Positions 47,470 through 55,955 of a DNA stretch of 64,000 nucleotides are shown piece by piece. Where the stretch lies: NCBI RefSeq assembly GCF_002855515.1, contig NZ_PKRP01000002.1:729267-793266 (forward strand), in the 5' to 3' direction. Origin of the DNA: Rhizobium sp. TH135. GTDB taxonomy: Bacteria; Pseudomonadota; Alphaproteobacteria; Rhizobiales; Rhizobiaceae. The translations under genes were made by a program, and so were the position numbers. Numbering within the stretch: the stretch's first letter is position 1; each line of letters starts with the position of its first letter. The notes beneath the pieces were generated by a model. That model searched no databases. It saw nothing but the letters and a program-made list of their open reading frames with translations, and was not told the origin of the DNA.

Positions 47470-47985
47470 TCAATGGCTCGCCCGATCGAGCGACAGGGCG
47501 ATCTTCACCATGCCACTGCGGATCATCCGGTGCGTTGTCGCGACCGAAACGTTCAGTTCAGAGGCGATCGCCTCCAGCGTCCAGCCTTCGATGCGGTAGA
47601 GCTCGATGGCCCGGCGGGTCTCGGGCGGCAATGCGTCCAGTGTCTCCGACGCAACCCGCGCCTGATCGGCGAAAAGAACAGACTCCTCCGGCGAGCCCGG
47701 GTCCTGTGGCAGGATCCAGAACGGAGGATCCGTGTCACGGCCACGCGTCTCGATATTGCGACGCTTCAGCTGATCAAGGGCCAGATTGCGGACGATGCTG
47801 TAGAGATAGGACAAGACCTGCCGCGGCGCATAGTCACCCGAATCGATCGGCGTCAGCCGCAGGAAGGCGTCCTGCACGATGTCTTCGGCCTGGTCACGCG
47901 AACCCAGCAACCGGGCGGCATAGCTCACCAGGGCCGACCTGTTCTCCAGGAAAACCTCGAGCTGGCTCTGGGGTTCTGCAGCCAT
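47470..47985 (-). CDS. ECF sigma factor, FecI-like
   Basis: This 171-residue sigma factor has region 2 (LVSYAARLLGSRDQAEDIVQDAFLRL, with LYSIVRNLALDQLKRR) and region 4 (LPPETRRAIELYRIEGWTLEAIASELNVS). FecI-type factors drive transcription of iron transport genes when a TonB transducer binds its siderophore. The fecR-like gene begins 154 bases downstream and the receptor follows, so this is the start of a cell-surface signalling system. No promoter motif was assigned. Confidence 0.93.
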   Translation of the reverse strand: MAAEPQSQLEVFLENRSALVSYAARLLGSRDQAEDIVQDAFLRLTPIDSGDYAPRQVLSYLYSIVRNLALDQLKRRNIETRGRDTDPPFWILPQDPGSPEESVLFADQARVASETLDALPPETRRAIELYRIEGWTLEAIASELNVSVATTHRMIRSGMVKIALSLDRASH

Positions 47986-48257
47986 GGGGCGTCGACGTCA
48001 CCGGTTAAAATATGAGAGATACAGGAAGCTTTCGCTCTAGCCGATTAGGCCGGGGGTGGCAATCCGTGCCGGTTGGAATGCCGTTCTCAGTCTCACCCTG
48101 TCCAGATTAGGCGTCTTTCCCGCGATAAGAGCTGATTTTTGGCCGGTTTTCGCCGTTTCCTGCTCTTTTCGCGGCGCGGCGTGGCGCAATTGCTGGAGCG
48201 AATCATCTGCAAACTCGCTAGCTTCAGGTTCCATGGGGACTTTCATACGGGGACTGC

Positions 48258-49181
48258 ATGGCACATCTTGCCGAAGGTGAGATCGCAATACCGCGCATCG
48301 CGCGCATCGAATGGCCGACCGTCGCATTGGCCGCTCTGATATACGGGGGCTTCCTTGGCCTCACCTGGTTCTGGCGCGACATCCCGCTTTGGATCTTGAT
48401 ACCGCTCGGCGCCTGGCTGATTGCCTGGCATGGTTCGCTGCAGCACGAGGTGATCCACAATCATCCGACCCGCCATGTCTGGATCAACGATGCGATCGGC
48501 GTTCCGCCGATTTCGCTCTGGCTGCCCTATCATGTCTACAAGCAGAGCCATCTTGCCCATCACCGCGACGAGCATCTGACCGATCCGATCGAAGATCCGG
48601 AATCCTATTACTTCACGGCAAAGGACTGGGACCGCTTCGGCTGGTTCGGCCGCACGCTGCGCGAGTTCAACCTGACGCTGGCCGGCCGCCTGACCGTCGG
48701 CCCGGCGATCATCCTCGGCTCCTTCCTCTGGCATGAGGCGATCAAGGTGATCCGCGGCGAGGGTGACAGCCGCAGTCTCTGGGCCTGGCACGGTCTGGGT
48801 GTCGCCGTCGTGCTCTGGTGGGTGCTCGCCGTCTGCGAGATGCCCTTCCTGCTTTTCTTCTTCGGCTTCATCTATTGCGGCACGGCGCTCTCGCGCCTGC
48901 GCTCCTATGCCGAGCACCGCTTCGCCGATGACCATGAGGAGCGCACGGCGATCGTCGAGAAGACCCCGCTGTTTGGCCTGCTCTTCCTCTACAACAACCT
49001 GCATGTCCTCCATCACCGCGTGCCGGCACTGCCCTGGTACATGCTGCCCGACTTCTACGAGCGGCATCGTGATTTCCTGGTGAGGCTGAATGGCGGTCTC
49101 GTCTATCGCGGCTACAGCGATGTCGCCCGCCGCTTCCTGTTCCGAAAGCACGACCGACCGACCCATCCGAGGCACTCCTGA
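48258..49181 (+). CDS. Membrane fatty acid desaturase/hydroxylase-like protein
   Basis: This 307-residue membrane enzyme of the diiron desaturase family has the three histidine boxes HEVIHNH (63-69), HLAHH (98-102) and NLHVLHH (near 257), spaced as usual, and about four to six hydrophobic helices. It oxidises an acyl chain or a similar lipid using oxygen. The exact substrate and regiochemistry cannot be told. It is followed by a PhnD-like gene only 35 bases away. Confidence 0.88.
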   Translation: MAHLAEGEIAIPRIARIEWPTVALAALIYGGFLGLTWFWRDIPLWILIPLGAWLIAWHGSLQHEVIHNHPTRHVWINDAIGVPPISLWLPYHVYKQSHLAHHRDEHLTDPIEDPESYYFTAKDWDRFGWFGRTLREFNLTLAGRLTVGPAIILGSFLWHEAIKVIRGEGDSRSLWAWHGLGVAVVLWWVLAVCEMPFLLFFFGFIYCGTALSRLRSYAEHRFADDHEERTAIVEKTPLFGLLFLYNNLHVLHHRVPALPWYMLPDFYERHRDFLVRLNGGLVYRGYSDVARRFLFRKHDRPTHPRHS

Positions 49182-49216
49182 CCGGCGCGTCCGAGACGAG
49201 GCTTGCCAGCCTCTCG

Positions 49217-50005
49217 ATGTATGTCGCCCCTCAGGTGGTGATGGAGGCGCAGCGTCACCTCTGGAGCTTCCTCCGCGACCAGCTCCGCCAGTCGGGCGTG
49301 ACCGGCGTGCCGGAAGCGCTGGATGAAGCGATCCCGCATCACGACGCCTGGCTCGATCCACGCCTGCTTCTCGCCCAGACCTGCGGCTTTCCCTTCGTCA
49401 AGCATCTGCGGGGCCGTGTCCGCCTCGTTGCAACACCTGTCTATGAAGCGCCAGGCTGCGATGGGCCGACGATGGTGAGCGTGATCGTCGTGCGCAAAGA
49501 GAGCGCCCCGCCAGACCTCGCCGCCGCCGCTGGCCTCAAGGTCGCGATCAACGAGCGCGGCAGCAATTCCGGCTACAATCTCCTGCGCGCCGCCGTCGCC
49601 CCCCATGCCGGGGGAAAGCCCTTCTTCGCCGACGTCGTCGAGACCGGTGGCCACCTCGCCAGCATGGAGGCGGTGCTAAGCGGCAAAGCCGATATCGCGG
49701 CCATCGATTGCATCACCTTCGACCTCCTGCGCCGCCACGCCCCGGAACGGCTGGAGGGCCTCGCGGTATTGGGAGTAACCCCCTCCGGCCCCAATCTCCC
49801 CTTCATCACCCGCTTGTCCACTTCCGACGAGGAACTTGCCACCCTCCGCGCCGCCCTCAAGGCCGCAATCATCGCCCCCGCGCTCGCCGATGCCCGCGCA
49901 ATCCTCGGCCTGAAGGATGTGGTTGTGCTGCAGGAGGGCGCCTACGACATCCTGCTCGACCACGAGCAGGCAGCAATCGCCGCGGGCTATCCGGATCTGC
50001 CGTGA
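49217..50005 (+). CDS. PhnD-like substrate-binding-fold protein without an evident signal peptide
   Basis: This protein has at least 262 residues and resembles PhnD/phosphonate-type periplasmic binding proteins (MVSVIVVRKESAPPDLAAAAGLKVAINERGSNSGYN; SGKADIAAIDCITFDLL). No export signal is visible downstream of the chosen ATG. The frame continues upstream through a possible CTG start (49178), adding LTGASETRLASLS, still without a signal peptide. It may be a cytoplasmic family member, and it may be co-transcribed with the desaturase. No ABC transporter is nearby. Confidence 0.65.
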   Translation: MYVAPQVVMEAQRHLWSFLRDQLRQSGVTGVPEALDEAIPHHDAWLDPRLLLAQTCGFPFVKHLRGRVRLVATPVYEAPGCDGPTMVSVIVVRKESAPPDLAAAAGLKVAINERGSNSGYNLLRAAVAPHAGGKPFFADVVETGGHLASMEAVLSGKADIAAIDCITFDLLRRHAPERLEGLAVLGVTPSGPNLPFITRLSTSDEELATLRAALKAAIIAPALADARAILGLKDVVVLQEGAYDILLDHEQAAIAAGYPDLP

Positions 50006-50023
50006 TCTAAGCCGCGAGGTGGC

Positions 50024-51196
50024 TTAGGCGGAAGCCAAACCCGATGCGTGCAAATCTGCCCCATCGCCCGCCTCGAAAACCCGGTTCCGACCGGCAGCCT
50101 TGGCAGCATAAAGCGCCCGATCAGCCCTCGCGATGGCGGCATGCGGATCGGTTTCATCCGGGCGGATCCGATCAATCCCGATGCTGAGGGTGACAGGCCT
50201 GGCAAGACCGAAGAAGCGCCAGTCTTTCTCTGATACCGTCTGCCGGATCCGCTCGCCCGACGTGCGCGCCTCGGCAACGGAGGTGCTTGGCAGAAACACC
50301 ACGTATTCCTCCCCGCCGAAACGCGCGGTAACGGCGCTCGCAGCGGTCACCTGCCGCAGCATGTCGGCAACAGCCGAAATCACGGCGTCTCCCGTGGCGT
50401 GACCAAGCGTATCGTTGATCTGCTTGAAGTGGTCGATGTCGCAGACCAGAACGGCACCTTCACGAAGTCCGGATACGCCGAACTCGGTCAGCGCCGTCTC
50501 GAAGCCGCGGCGGTTTAACAGGCCCGTCAGCGGGTCCCGCTCTGCCGCCTGGCGGTGGCGTTCCATGGCCGAAACGCCGCTCGCCACCAGTGCAGAGAAG
50601 GGGAAGGTCATGCAGATGGTGATCGTCGTGATATGGACCGCCAGATTATAGGCGGAGTCGACGAAATCGCCGAAGTCGTCGCTGGCATCGCCGTAAAAGA
50701 AGAAGAAATAGACCGCACGCGCCACCGTATCGACGAAGGCGAGCCCAATCGACGCAAGAAGGATCTTGTCGACGCTGCGCCGCGCTTTTGGGATAGCAGT
50801 GGTGAGTGCGAGCCCGATGAGACAGGCAAAGGCGATATCGGTGAGGAAGATCTGGTAGCGCAGGCTTTCCAGGACGAAGATGCAGTAGACCAGAAGAAGC
50901 GTGTAGGCGCCGACGAACCACCGGCGTTCGCGATCGAAGGATGGTGCCTGGAAATGCTCGAATACCGCGCTGCTGTAACAATAGGCAGCACCGATGAAGA
51001 TCATGCCGGAAGTGAAGGCGTCGAAGATCGGTTCGATCGGAAAGGTCGAGAGCGAGAAGCCTAGGGCGGTCTGACCGAAGCCTGCACCCCATTGCCAGTT
51101 GGTCACGATGTTCTGTCGCCATAGAACGAGGAAAGTCACTGCAACAAGACCGAACAGGACCGGTGGAACATAAACGATGACCGAACTTTCTCCCAC
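50024..51196 (-). CDS. Diguanylate cyclase with membrane N-terminus (GGEEY active site)
   Basis: This 390-residue protein has about seven hydrophobic helices (residues 5-205) and a GGDEF domain (about 215-375) with metal Asp in VLVCDIDHFKQIND and active site RFGGEEYVVF, a functional variant of GGDEF. It should make cyclic di-GMP at the membrane. The RxxD inhibitory site normally just upstream of the GGEEF motif is absent (that stretch reads TAASAVTARF), so product inhibition may be weak. The N-terminal sensor fold is unrecognised. Confidence 0.92.
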   Translation of the reverse strand: MGESSVIVYVPPVLFGLVAVTFLVLWRQNIVTNWQWGAGFGQTALGFSLSTFPIEPIFDAFTSGMIFIGAAYCYSSAVFEHFQAPSFDRERRWFVGAYTLLLVYCIFVLESLRYQIFLTDIAFACLIGLALTTAIPKARRSVDKILLASIGLAFVDTVARAVYFFFFYGDASDDFGDFVDSAYNLAVHITTITICMTFPFSALVASGVSAMERHRQAAERDPLTGLLNRRGFETALTEFGVSGLREGAVLVCDIDHFKQINDTLGHATGDAVISAVADMLRQVTAASAVTARFGGEEYVVFLPSTSVAEARTSGERIRQTVSEKDWRFFGLARPVTLSIGIDRIRPDETDPHAAIARADRALYAAKAAGRNRVFEAGDGADLHASGLASA

Positions 51197-51453
51197 CGTT
51201 TCCCCACAAATTGGTTGGTTTCATTTAAAACCGTTATTTATGCGTATGGTTAAAGTTTGTTGAATTCGCTGGAGAATAGAGGACAGAAGTGATCGGCATC
51301 ACGCGTTTATTCATTTTGGTTTTCTACGCTTGGGACCTTCGCGCAACCTGCCGGCGAGAGTGGTTGTATTTGCTAAGATGAGCACATTCGAAGATTGCGA
51401 GTTGCGACTTTGGGCTGTACCAAGATAGGGCAATCGATTCCCGCATTGAGTTC

Positions 51454-52137
51454 ATGGCCCGCGTAACACCCTTTTCTGTCGTAGTCGGCCGCATGCTCGA
51501 CGCCTGGATCCTGACGTCACCGGAGCGGCCCGCCCGGGCCGACGATATCTATCGCGGTGTGCTCAATCTTCTGTCCATCAAGATGCGCCTGACATTGTTC
51601 GAGGTCACCGGTCCGGATCCGCTCGACTGGTACATGCGTACCGTCCGCCATTCTGGTTTCACGTCACGCATCCTCAATATCAACGGTCTCTTCACGGACT
51701 GTCGTGTCGGCGACTTCAAGGACCGCGCCTATATGGAACAGTCCGTCATCCCGCGGCTGAGGGAAGTGGTCGAGCGCCAGCAGCCATCAACTGAGCTGGT
51801 CAAGACGCGCCTGCTTGGCGTCAGCCTCGGTTATGATCGCATCTTGCTGCCCCAGAAGAATGCCAGTGGCTCGCAATGGGTTATTTCCTCATCCTATGCG
51901 CAATTCCTTCTCGGCCAGCCGGAGACCCGCGAGACGCTTGACACCTCTGATGAGGCGATCGTCCAGCTCCTGATTGAGGGCTCCACCGCCAAGGAGATCG
52001 CCGTCCTGCTCGGTCTGTCGCATCGTACGGTCGAGCATCGGCTGGACAAGATGAAGCAGCGCTATGGCGCGCGCAACACGGTGCATCTCGTGGCGATGCT
52101 GATCGCCGCACATATCGACAGATCCGCTCTTCGCTGA
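51454..52137 (+). CDS. LuxR-type HTH transcriptional regulator
   Basis: This 227-residue protein has a C-terminal LuxR-type helix-turn-helix (about residues 165-222; LLIEGSTAKEIAVLLGLSHRTVEHRLDKMKQRYG). The N-terminal 150 residues are not a recognisable autoinducer-binding or receiver domain. It converges on the flagellin gene, with 16 bases between the stops. Its signal and targets are unknown. Confidence 0.85.
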   Translation: MARVTPFSVVVGRMLDAWILTSPERPARADDIYRGVLNLLSIKMRLTLFEVTGPDPLDWYMRTVRHSGFTSRILNINGLFTDCRVGDFKDRAYMEQSVIPRLREVVERQQPSTELVKTRLLGVSLGYDRILLPQKNASGSQWVISSSYAQFLLGQPETRETLDTSDEAIVQLLIEGSTAKEIAVLLGLSHRTVEHRLDKMKQRYGARNTVHLVAMLIAAHIDRSALR

Positions 52138-52153
52138 GTTAATCCATGCTGCC

Positions 52154-53935
52154 TCAGCGGAAGAGTTGAACCAGCATGTCCGGCGCGGTGTTGGAAATCG
52201 ACAGTGCTTGCACCGCGAGCTGCTGCTGAGTCTGAAGCGCCTTCAGCTTGGTCGACTCCTCGTTCATGTCCGCATCAACCAAGCGGCCGATCCCGCTGTC
52301 GATGTTAGAAGCGAGCCGTGCGGCAAATTCCGCCTGCATGTCGATGCGTGTCTGCAGCGCACCCAGTGTCGCTGCCGCATCCACCACGCGCGCCGTCGCC
52401 TTGTCCATGTAGTCGATATAGGTCCGCACCATGTTCGGGTTCTGTACGATGTCGATCTCGAGGAAGTTGAGCGTCGGGATCGGTTCGTGGCTGACGTTGA
52501 TATTGCTGAAGCCTATGCGCGTGCCGCCGCCGGCCTTACGATCGACAAGCGGGTCAAGCACCATCGAAACCCCACCCGCGCCATCGACGGAGATGATCAC
52601 ATTCGGCCAATCCGCCTGCATCAGAGAGCTAAGCAGCGTCACCATTTCGGTGGCGTTTGACACGGTGCCATCGGTTTTGCCGAGAAGGTTGTTCACATAG
52701 GTGCGGTCGAAGGAATAGGACTTTGCGGGCTGATAATTGACCGAAAAATCGAAACTGACCTCGATCCCATCAGGATCCTCGCCATCACGGAAGACTTCAA
52801 AGCTTGTAAAGGGGATGGTCATCTGTGAGCCACGCGGTGCCTGGGCGGAAGTGTTGCTCAAGCCGTGTGACCCCGAAGAAACCTGAGAGGTCAGGTTGCT
52901 GATCTCGATATAGGAACCGTCGAGTCCAGAATTTTCCTGAGTGCGTATCTGGTACACATCGGGCTTGATACCTCCTGCATAGCCGCTGACGTAGTGGAGG
53001 CCAGCGGACGCCCCAGTGTTGTAAACCGAGAGAGCCATGTTCAACGCTTGGGCGAAATCCTTGTAGTCTTCGATCACGCCATTCCAGCTCGGGAAATGGG
53101 TGTCGAGAAACGCCTTATCGATCGTGACGCCCATCGTTGTCTTGCCGGGATCGTAGGGCGGTGAGATGCCATGCGAGGGCTCATCCTTGTCGACCGTGAC
53201 GTCGAACATTATGGCGTCGCCAGCGCCGGTTAGGTCGAGTGGACCAGAAAAGACTCTGTTGGAGAGTTGCGCTGGCAGAGCAGCGCTTCCCCGTGGGTAC
53301 CAGACCTCCGTCCCGTCGCTGTAGGTCGCCAGGGAGCGCATCATGCCAATTGTATCGATGTCGCGGCCGTCCCGCTGCAGCAGGCCGCCCTGCGTGCTAT
53401 TGAACAGCGAGATCTTCGACAGGTCGACGGTCATGGTCTTGGTCGCAACCCCGCCGTTGGCATCGCGCACGAAAGAGGAGACGACCTGTGTCTTGTTGAT
53501 GTCGACGTCATACATGTCGGCGATGTCGGTGGTCAGCCAGTTCTGCCCCGAAAAGCTGGCGGATTCGGCAATCGACTGCACCTGCTGCTTCATCTGGTCG
53601 AGTTCCGTCTGGACCTTGGCCTTGTCGACGCCCTCTTCGGTTGCAGCCACCAGACGTGCCTGGAATTCGGTCAGCACGTCGATCACCGAGGTCATGCCGG
53701 CATAGGCTGTATCCACCTTTGCTGCCCCAAGGCCTAGCGCATCCGCCGCCGCAGAAATGGCCATGCTGTCGGAGCGCATGGTGGTCGAGATTGACCAATA
53801 GGCGGCATTGTCTGCCGCGGCCCCGACGCGCAGTCCGGAACTGACTCGGTCCTGGGTTCCCTGAAGATCGGAGGCAAGACTTCTCAACGTCTGCAATGCT
53901 GTAATGGCCGAAAGATTGGTGAGGATGCTCGTCAT
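52154..53935 (-). CDS. Flagellin with an unusually long variable domain
   Basis: This 593-residue protein keeps rhizobial flagellin ends. The N-terminal D0/D1 (TSILTNLSAITALQTLRS; RVSSGLRVGAAADNAAYWSI; ENWL-like QNWL near 135) and the C-terminal coiled helices (AADMNEES-like DADMNEESTKLKALQTQQQLAVQALSI) are clear. The middle, about residues 145-510, is roughly 370 residues of beta-rich sequence with no resemblance to flagellin that I can see. Rhizobial flagellins are usually 320-430 residues. No other flagellar gene is in the window. ATG 53935 begins the canonical MTSILTN start, so it is preferred over the frame opening at 53971. Confidence 0.9.
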   Translation of the reverse strand: MTSILTNLSAITALQTLRSLASDLQGTQDRVSSGLRVGAAADNAAYWSISTTMRSDSMAISAAADALGLGAAKVDTAYAGMTSVIDVLTEFQARLVAATEEGVDKAKVQTELDQMKQQVQSIAESASFSGQNWLTTDIADMYDVDINKTQVVSSFVRDANGGVATKTMTVDLSKISLFNSTQGGLLQRDGRDIDTIGMMRSLATYSDGTEVWYPRGSAALPAQLSNRVFSGPLDLTGAGDAIMFDVTVDKDEPSHGISPPYDPGKTTMGVTIDKAFLDTHFPSWNGVIEDYKDFAQALNMALSVYNTGASAGLHYVSGYAGGIKPDVYQIRTQENSGLDGSYIEISNLTSQVSSGSHGLSNTSAQAPRGSQMTIPFTSFEVFRDGEDPDGIEVSFDFSVNYQPAKSYSFDRTYVNNLLGKTDGTVSNATEMVTLLSSLMQADWPNVIISVDGAGGVSMVLDPLVDRKAGGGTRIGFSNINVSHEPIPTLNFLEIDIVQNPNMVRTYIDYMDKATARVVDAAATLGALQTRIDMQAEFAARLASNIDSGIGRLVDADMNEESTKLKALQTQQQLAVQALSISNTAPDMLVQLFR

Positions 53936-54093
53936 GGAAAGGACCGCCTGAAAAGGGAACTCAGAAATCATTCACGAGAAATGACTGTCGCGATCTTTAT
54001 GGTTTCGAAATCCTTAATGCCTTGGTGAAGGCGTCTCCGTAGAAATACGGACCTGCTGCACTTTCACGTTGTCTCTAAGTCGAGGCCTGAACC

Positions 54094-54354
54094 TCAAAGC
54101 TTCACCTTCACCGGCCGCCAGACAATCGTCTCCGGTGTGCGGTCGTAAGGGTTGTCCATCAGCGTGATCTTGCAGTTGCGCGTGTCGCACTGCTTGCAGC
54201 GGAACTTGAGCGAGAAGGGGTCGCGCCCATGGCCGTAGAAGGTCGCGAGGTCCTTCGCCATGAAGCGGGCCTGGTTCTGGCACTCCCGGCAGGTGGTAAC
54301 CACCAGCATGTTGTGGCGCAGTGCTTTTCCAAGCGTGTCGATCGTCTGGGTCAT
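54094..54354 (-). CDS. Small zinc-ribbon-like protein
   Basis: This 86-residue protein has two Cys-x2-Cys pairs (TTCRECQNQ and RCKQCDTRNC) spaced like a zinc ribbon, with no signal peptide. It ends with basic residues (VWRPVKVKL). I believe similar small proteins are widespread in rhizobia, but the function is unknown. ATG 54354 is used because the preceding residues lack protein character. Confidence 0.7.
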   Translation of the reverse strand: MTQTIDTLGKALRHNMLVVTTCRECQNQARFMAKDLATFYGHGRDPFSLKFRCKQCDTRNCKITLMDNPYDRTPETIVWRPVKVKL

Positions 54355-54799
54355 GGAATATGATCTTGAACAAAACAAGAACATCGTCAAGTGCTGACAT
54401 GATCACGAAACGCTGCAGGCGCTGGTTTCCAAGGCTTTTTGCAGGCTCCGGCGCTTGCCGCACATGCCGCGGATCGATATGCCTAGGTCACTGAAAATTA
54501 ACTATAAATTCTGCGCTCTGTAAGCCAACTGTTAACCTTGATCTCTCTATAAAGAAGTCGCTTCCACCAAGGTAATGCGTCGCGAAGCGCTCGGTTTCTG
54601 TATTGCGTATTGGGGAGAGTGTCATCCACGGCGCTCTCCCACATCCGCCTTGACCGGGCGTCGCAAGGGCATGAGGCCCTTCGGGCGAGAAGCGCCGTCT
54701 CCAGACACGGCAATCACCGATCTTCCAATCTGCAGACACGAAAAAGCCTCCACGCCATCAGGCGGGAGGCTTTCGGTCTTGCTCGTCAGTCAGTCGATT
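54355..54799. other. Intergenic region with two hairpins, no gene seen
   Basis: These 445 bases lie between two minus-strand genes. They include the terminator at 54741-54771 and another perfect inverted repeat, GGGAGAG (54613-54619) with CTCTCCC (54634-54640). Further GC-rich foldable segments follow to about 54700. The stretch 54480-54560 is AT-rich and contains no open frame of interest. A small RNA here is possible but unproven. Confidence 0.4.
54741..54771 (-). terminator. Rho-independent terminator of the lipoprotein gene
   Basis: On the minus strand GGAGGCT's partner AGCCTCC closes a stem with a 13-base loop and runs into TTTTT. It lies 29 bases after the stop codon of the lipoprotein gene. 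Confidence 0.8.
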
Positions 54800-55219
54800 T
54801 TACTCGGCCGTCAGGAATTCCGCGCAATAGCTCTTGCCGCCGTTCGTGCCCGGACGATCGACGACCGTGCGCACGCCGCGGATGACATAATCCGAGGAGA
54901 CCGTGAGCTGGACTTCGCAGCGCAGATATTCGGTGCGCGCGCGGGTCAGCAGCTTGCCCTTCTTGCCATCGCCGAGATCTTCGTAGGTTGCCGGCACGAC
55001 GCGGGTGTTGAAGCCACCGCGCCAGGTATAGAGCGTCGAGGCACCAGATGCGGCATCCGAGACCGGCGGGCCGAACTTGGCGAAGAAGGCGCCGGCCTGC
55101 TGGCCGTTCCACCGCGTCTCGATCTCGTTTTTCGGCAGGCCTCCCGTCGTCGTGCAGCCTGCGGCGGCAAGGCAAAGTGCGGCGATCAATCCCGATGTCG
55201 TGCTCTTCAGCAAATTCAT
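54800..55219 (-). CDS. Predicted lipoprotein of unknown function
   Basis: This 139-residue protein has a short signal peptide and a lipobox AAGC (about residue 20; AALCLAAAGCTTT), followed by a mature domain of strands and helices (NGQQAGAFFAKFGPPV; YTWRGGFNTRV; TVSSDYVIRGV). Acylation and Lol sorting would place it in the outer or inner membrane. I do not recognise the domain. It is a single gene with its own terminator. ATG 55219 is preferred to a GTG at 55225. Confidence 0.7.
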   Translation of the reverse strand: MNLLKSTTSGLIAALCLAAAGCTTTGGLPKNEIETRWNGQQAGAFFAKFGPPVSDAASGASTLYTWRGGFNTRVVPATYEDLGDGKKGKLLTRARTEYLRCEVQLTVSSDYVIRGVRTVVDRPGTNGGKSYCAEFLTAE

Positions 55220-55578
55220 TGTCACTGTCCCTGGAACCCCTCAAAGGTCGGCCTCGACAGTCGTCCAAGACGCACCGCCCAGTACAACCGACCCACGACT
55301 GCTTTACTGCGAAACGCTTCGAGACGAAATGGAAAGAGGGACGTGTATCCGCAATTTTTCCACCGGTGACTTCTGAGCAACGGCACCCTGGCGACGCGCA
55401 ACAGGTGGGGCCGAGGTGTCCGCCATCCCGCTGTCCGCAGCATCGAGTACTCGCTCATATGGAAATGAAATCAGTGAGATGCCGAAGGCTGTCACGAATA
55501 TTTCAACTTTCTCGCCGCTTTTTGCGTTTCCCTGCTTGTGCAACGAAAAACGCTGGTCTATAGAGGCGCCGCTGGTCA
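55220..55578. other. Intergenic region upstream of tRNA-Pro, nothing recognised
   Basis: These 359 bases hold the promoters of the lipoprotein gene (minus strand) and of tRNA-Pro (plus strand). No repeat, hairpin or convincing frame is evident. Confidence 0.5.
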
Positions 55579-55655
55579 CGGAGTGTAGCGCAGTCTGGTA
55601 GCGCACCACGTTCGGGACGTGGGGGTCGAGTGTTCGAATCACTCCACTCCGACCA
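55579..55655 (+). tRNA. tRNA-Pro (anticodon CGG)
   Basis: The 77-base gene has an encoded CCA. The acceptor arm CGGAGTG pairs with CACTCCG, the loop TTCGGGA has anticodon CGG, and the T arm has GTTCGAATC. A low-GC stretch follows. Confidence 0.97.
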
Positions 55656-55955
55656 GCTTACTTTCCCGAACAATCCCCCGCACCGAAAACACGTTTGCCT
55701 CGGCATGGCCGAGGGCTCGTATGCTGTCGTCGGATCCTGGCCTTGGCAGTTTGTTTGCGTAACATTGTATATTCTGCAAACAGTGGTAGTGAATACGTAT
55801 CTCCGGCTCAACTCAAAGCTTGGGGGAAATCCCTGCAAGTCGTTGCTGAGGCATATAGATTAGGCTATCTTGAATTGTAGTCAGTGCCGCATTTTGTGGC
55901 GCTATAGAAACTGAAATTGCCACCAATGATTGCAATCCAAGCTGGTTCGGTGAGC
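55656..55955. other. AT-rich region between tRNA-Pro and the lacI-type gene
   Basis: These 300 bases have clearly lower GC than the surroundings (notably 55740-55800). A weak frame ends VSPAQLKAWGKSLQVVAEAY and a few more residues; it looks like a protein tail but has no recognisable start. tRNA 3' ends are common integration sites, yet no repeat of the tRNA end is visible. Confidence 0.35.
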
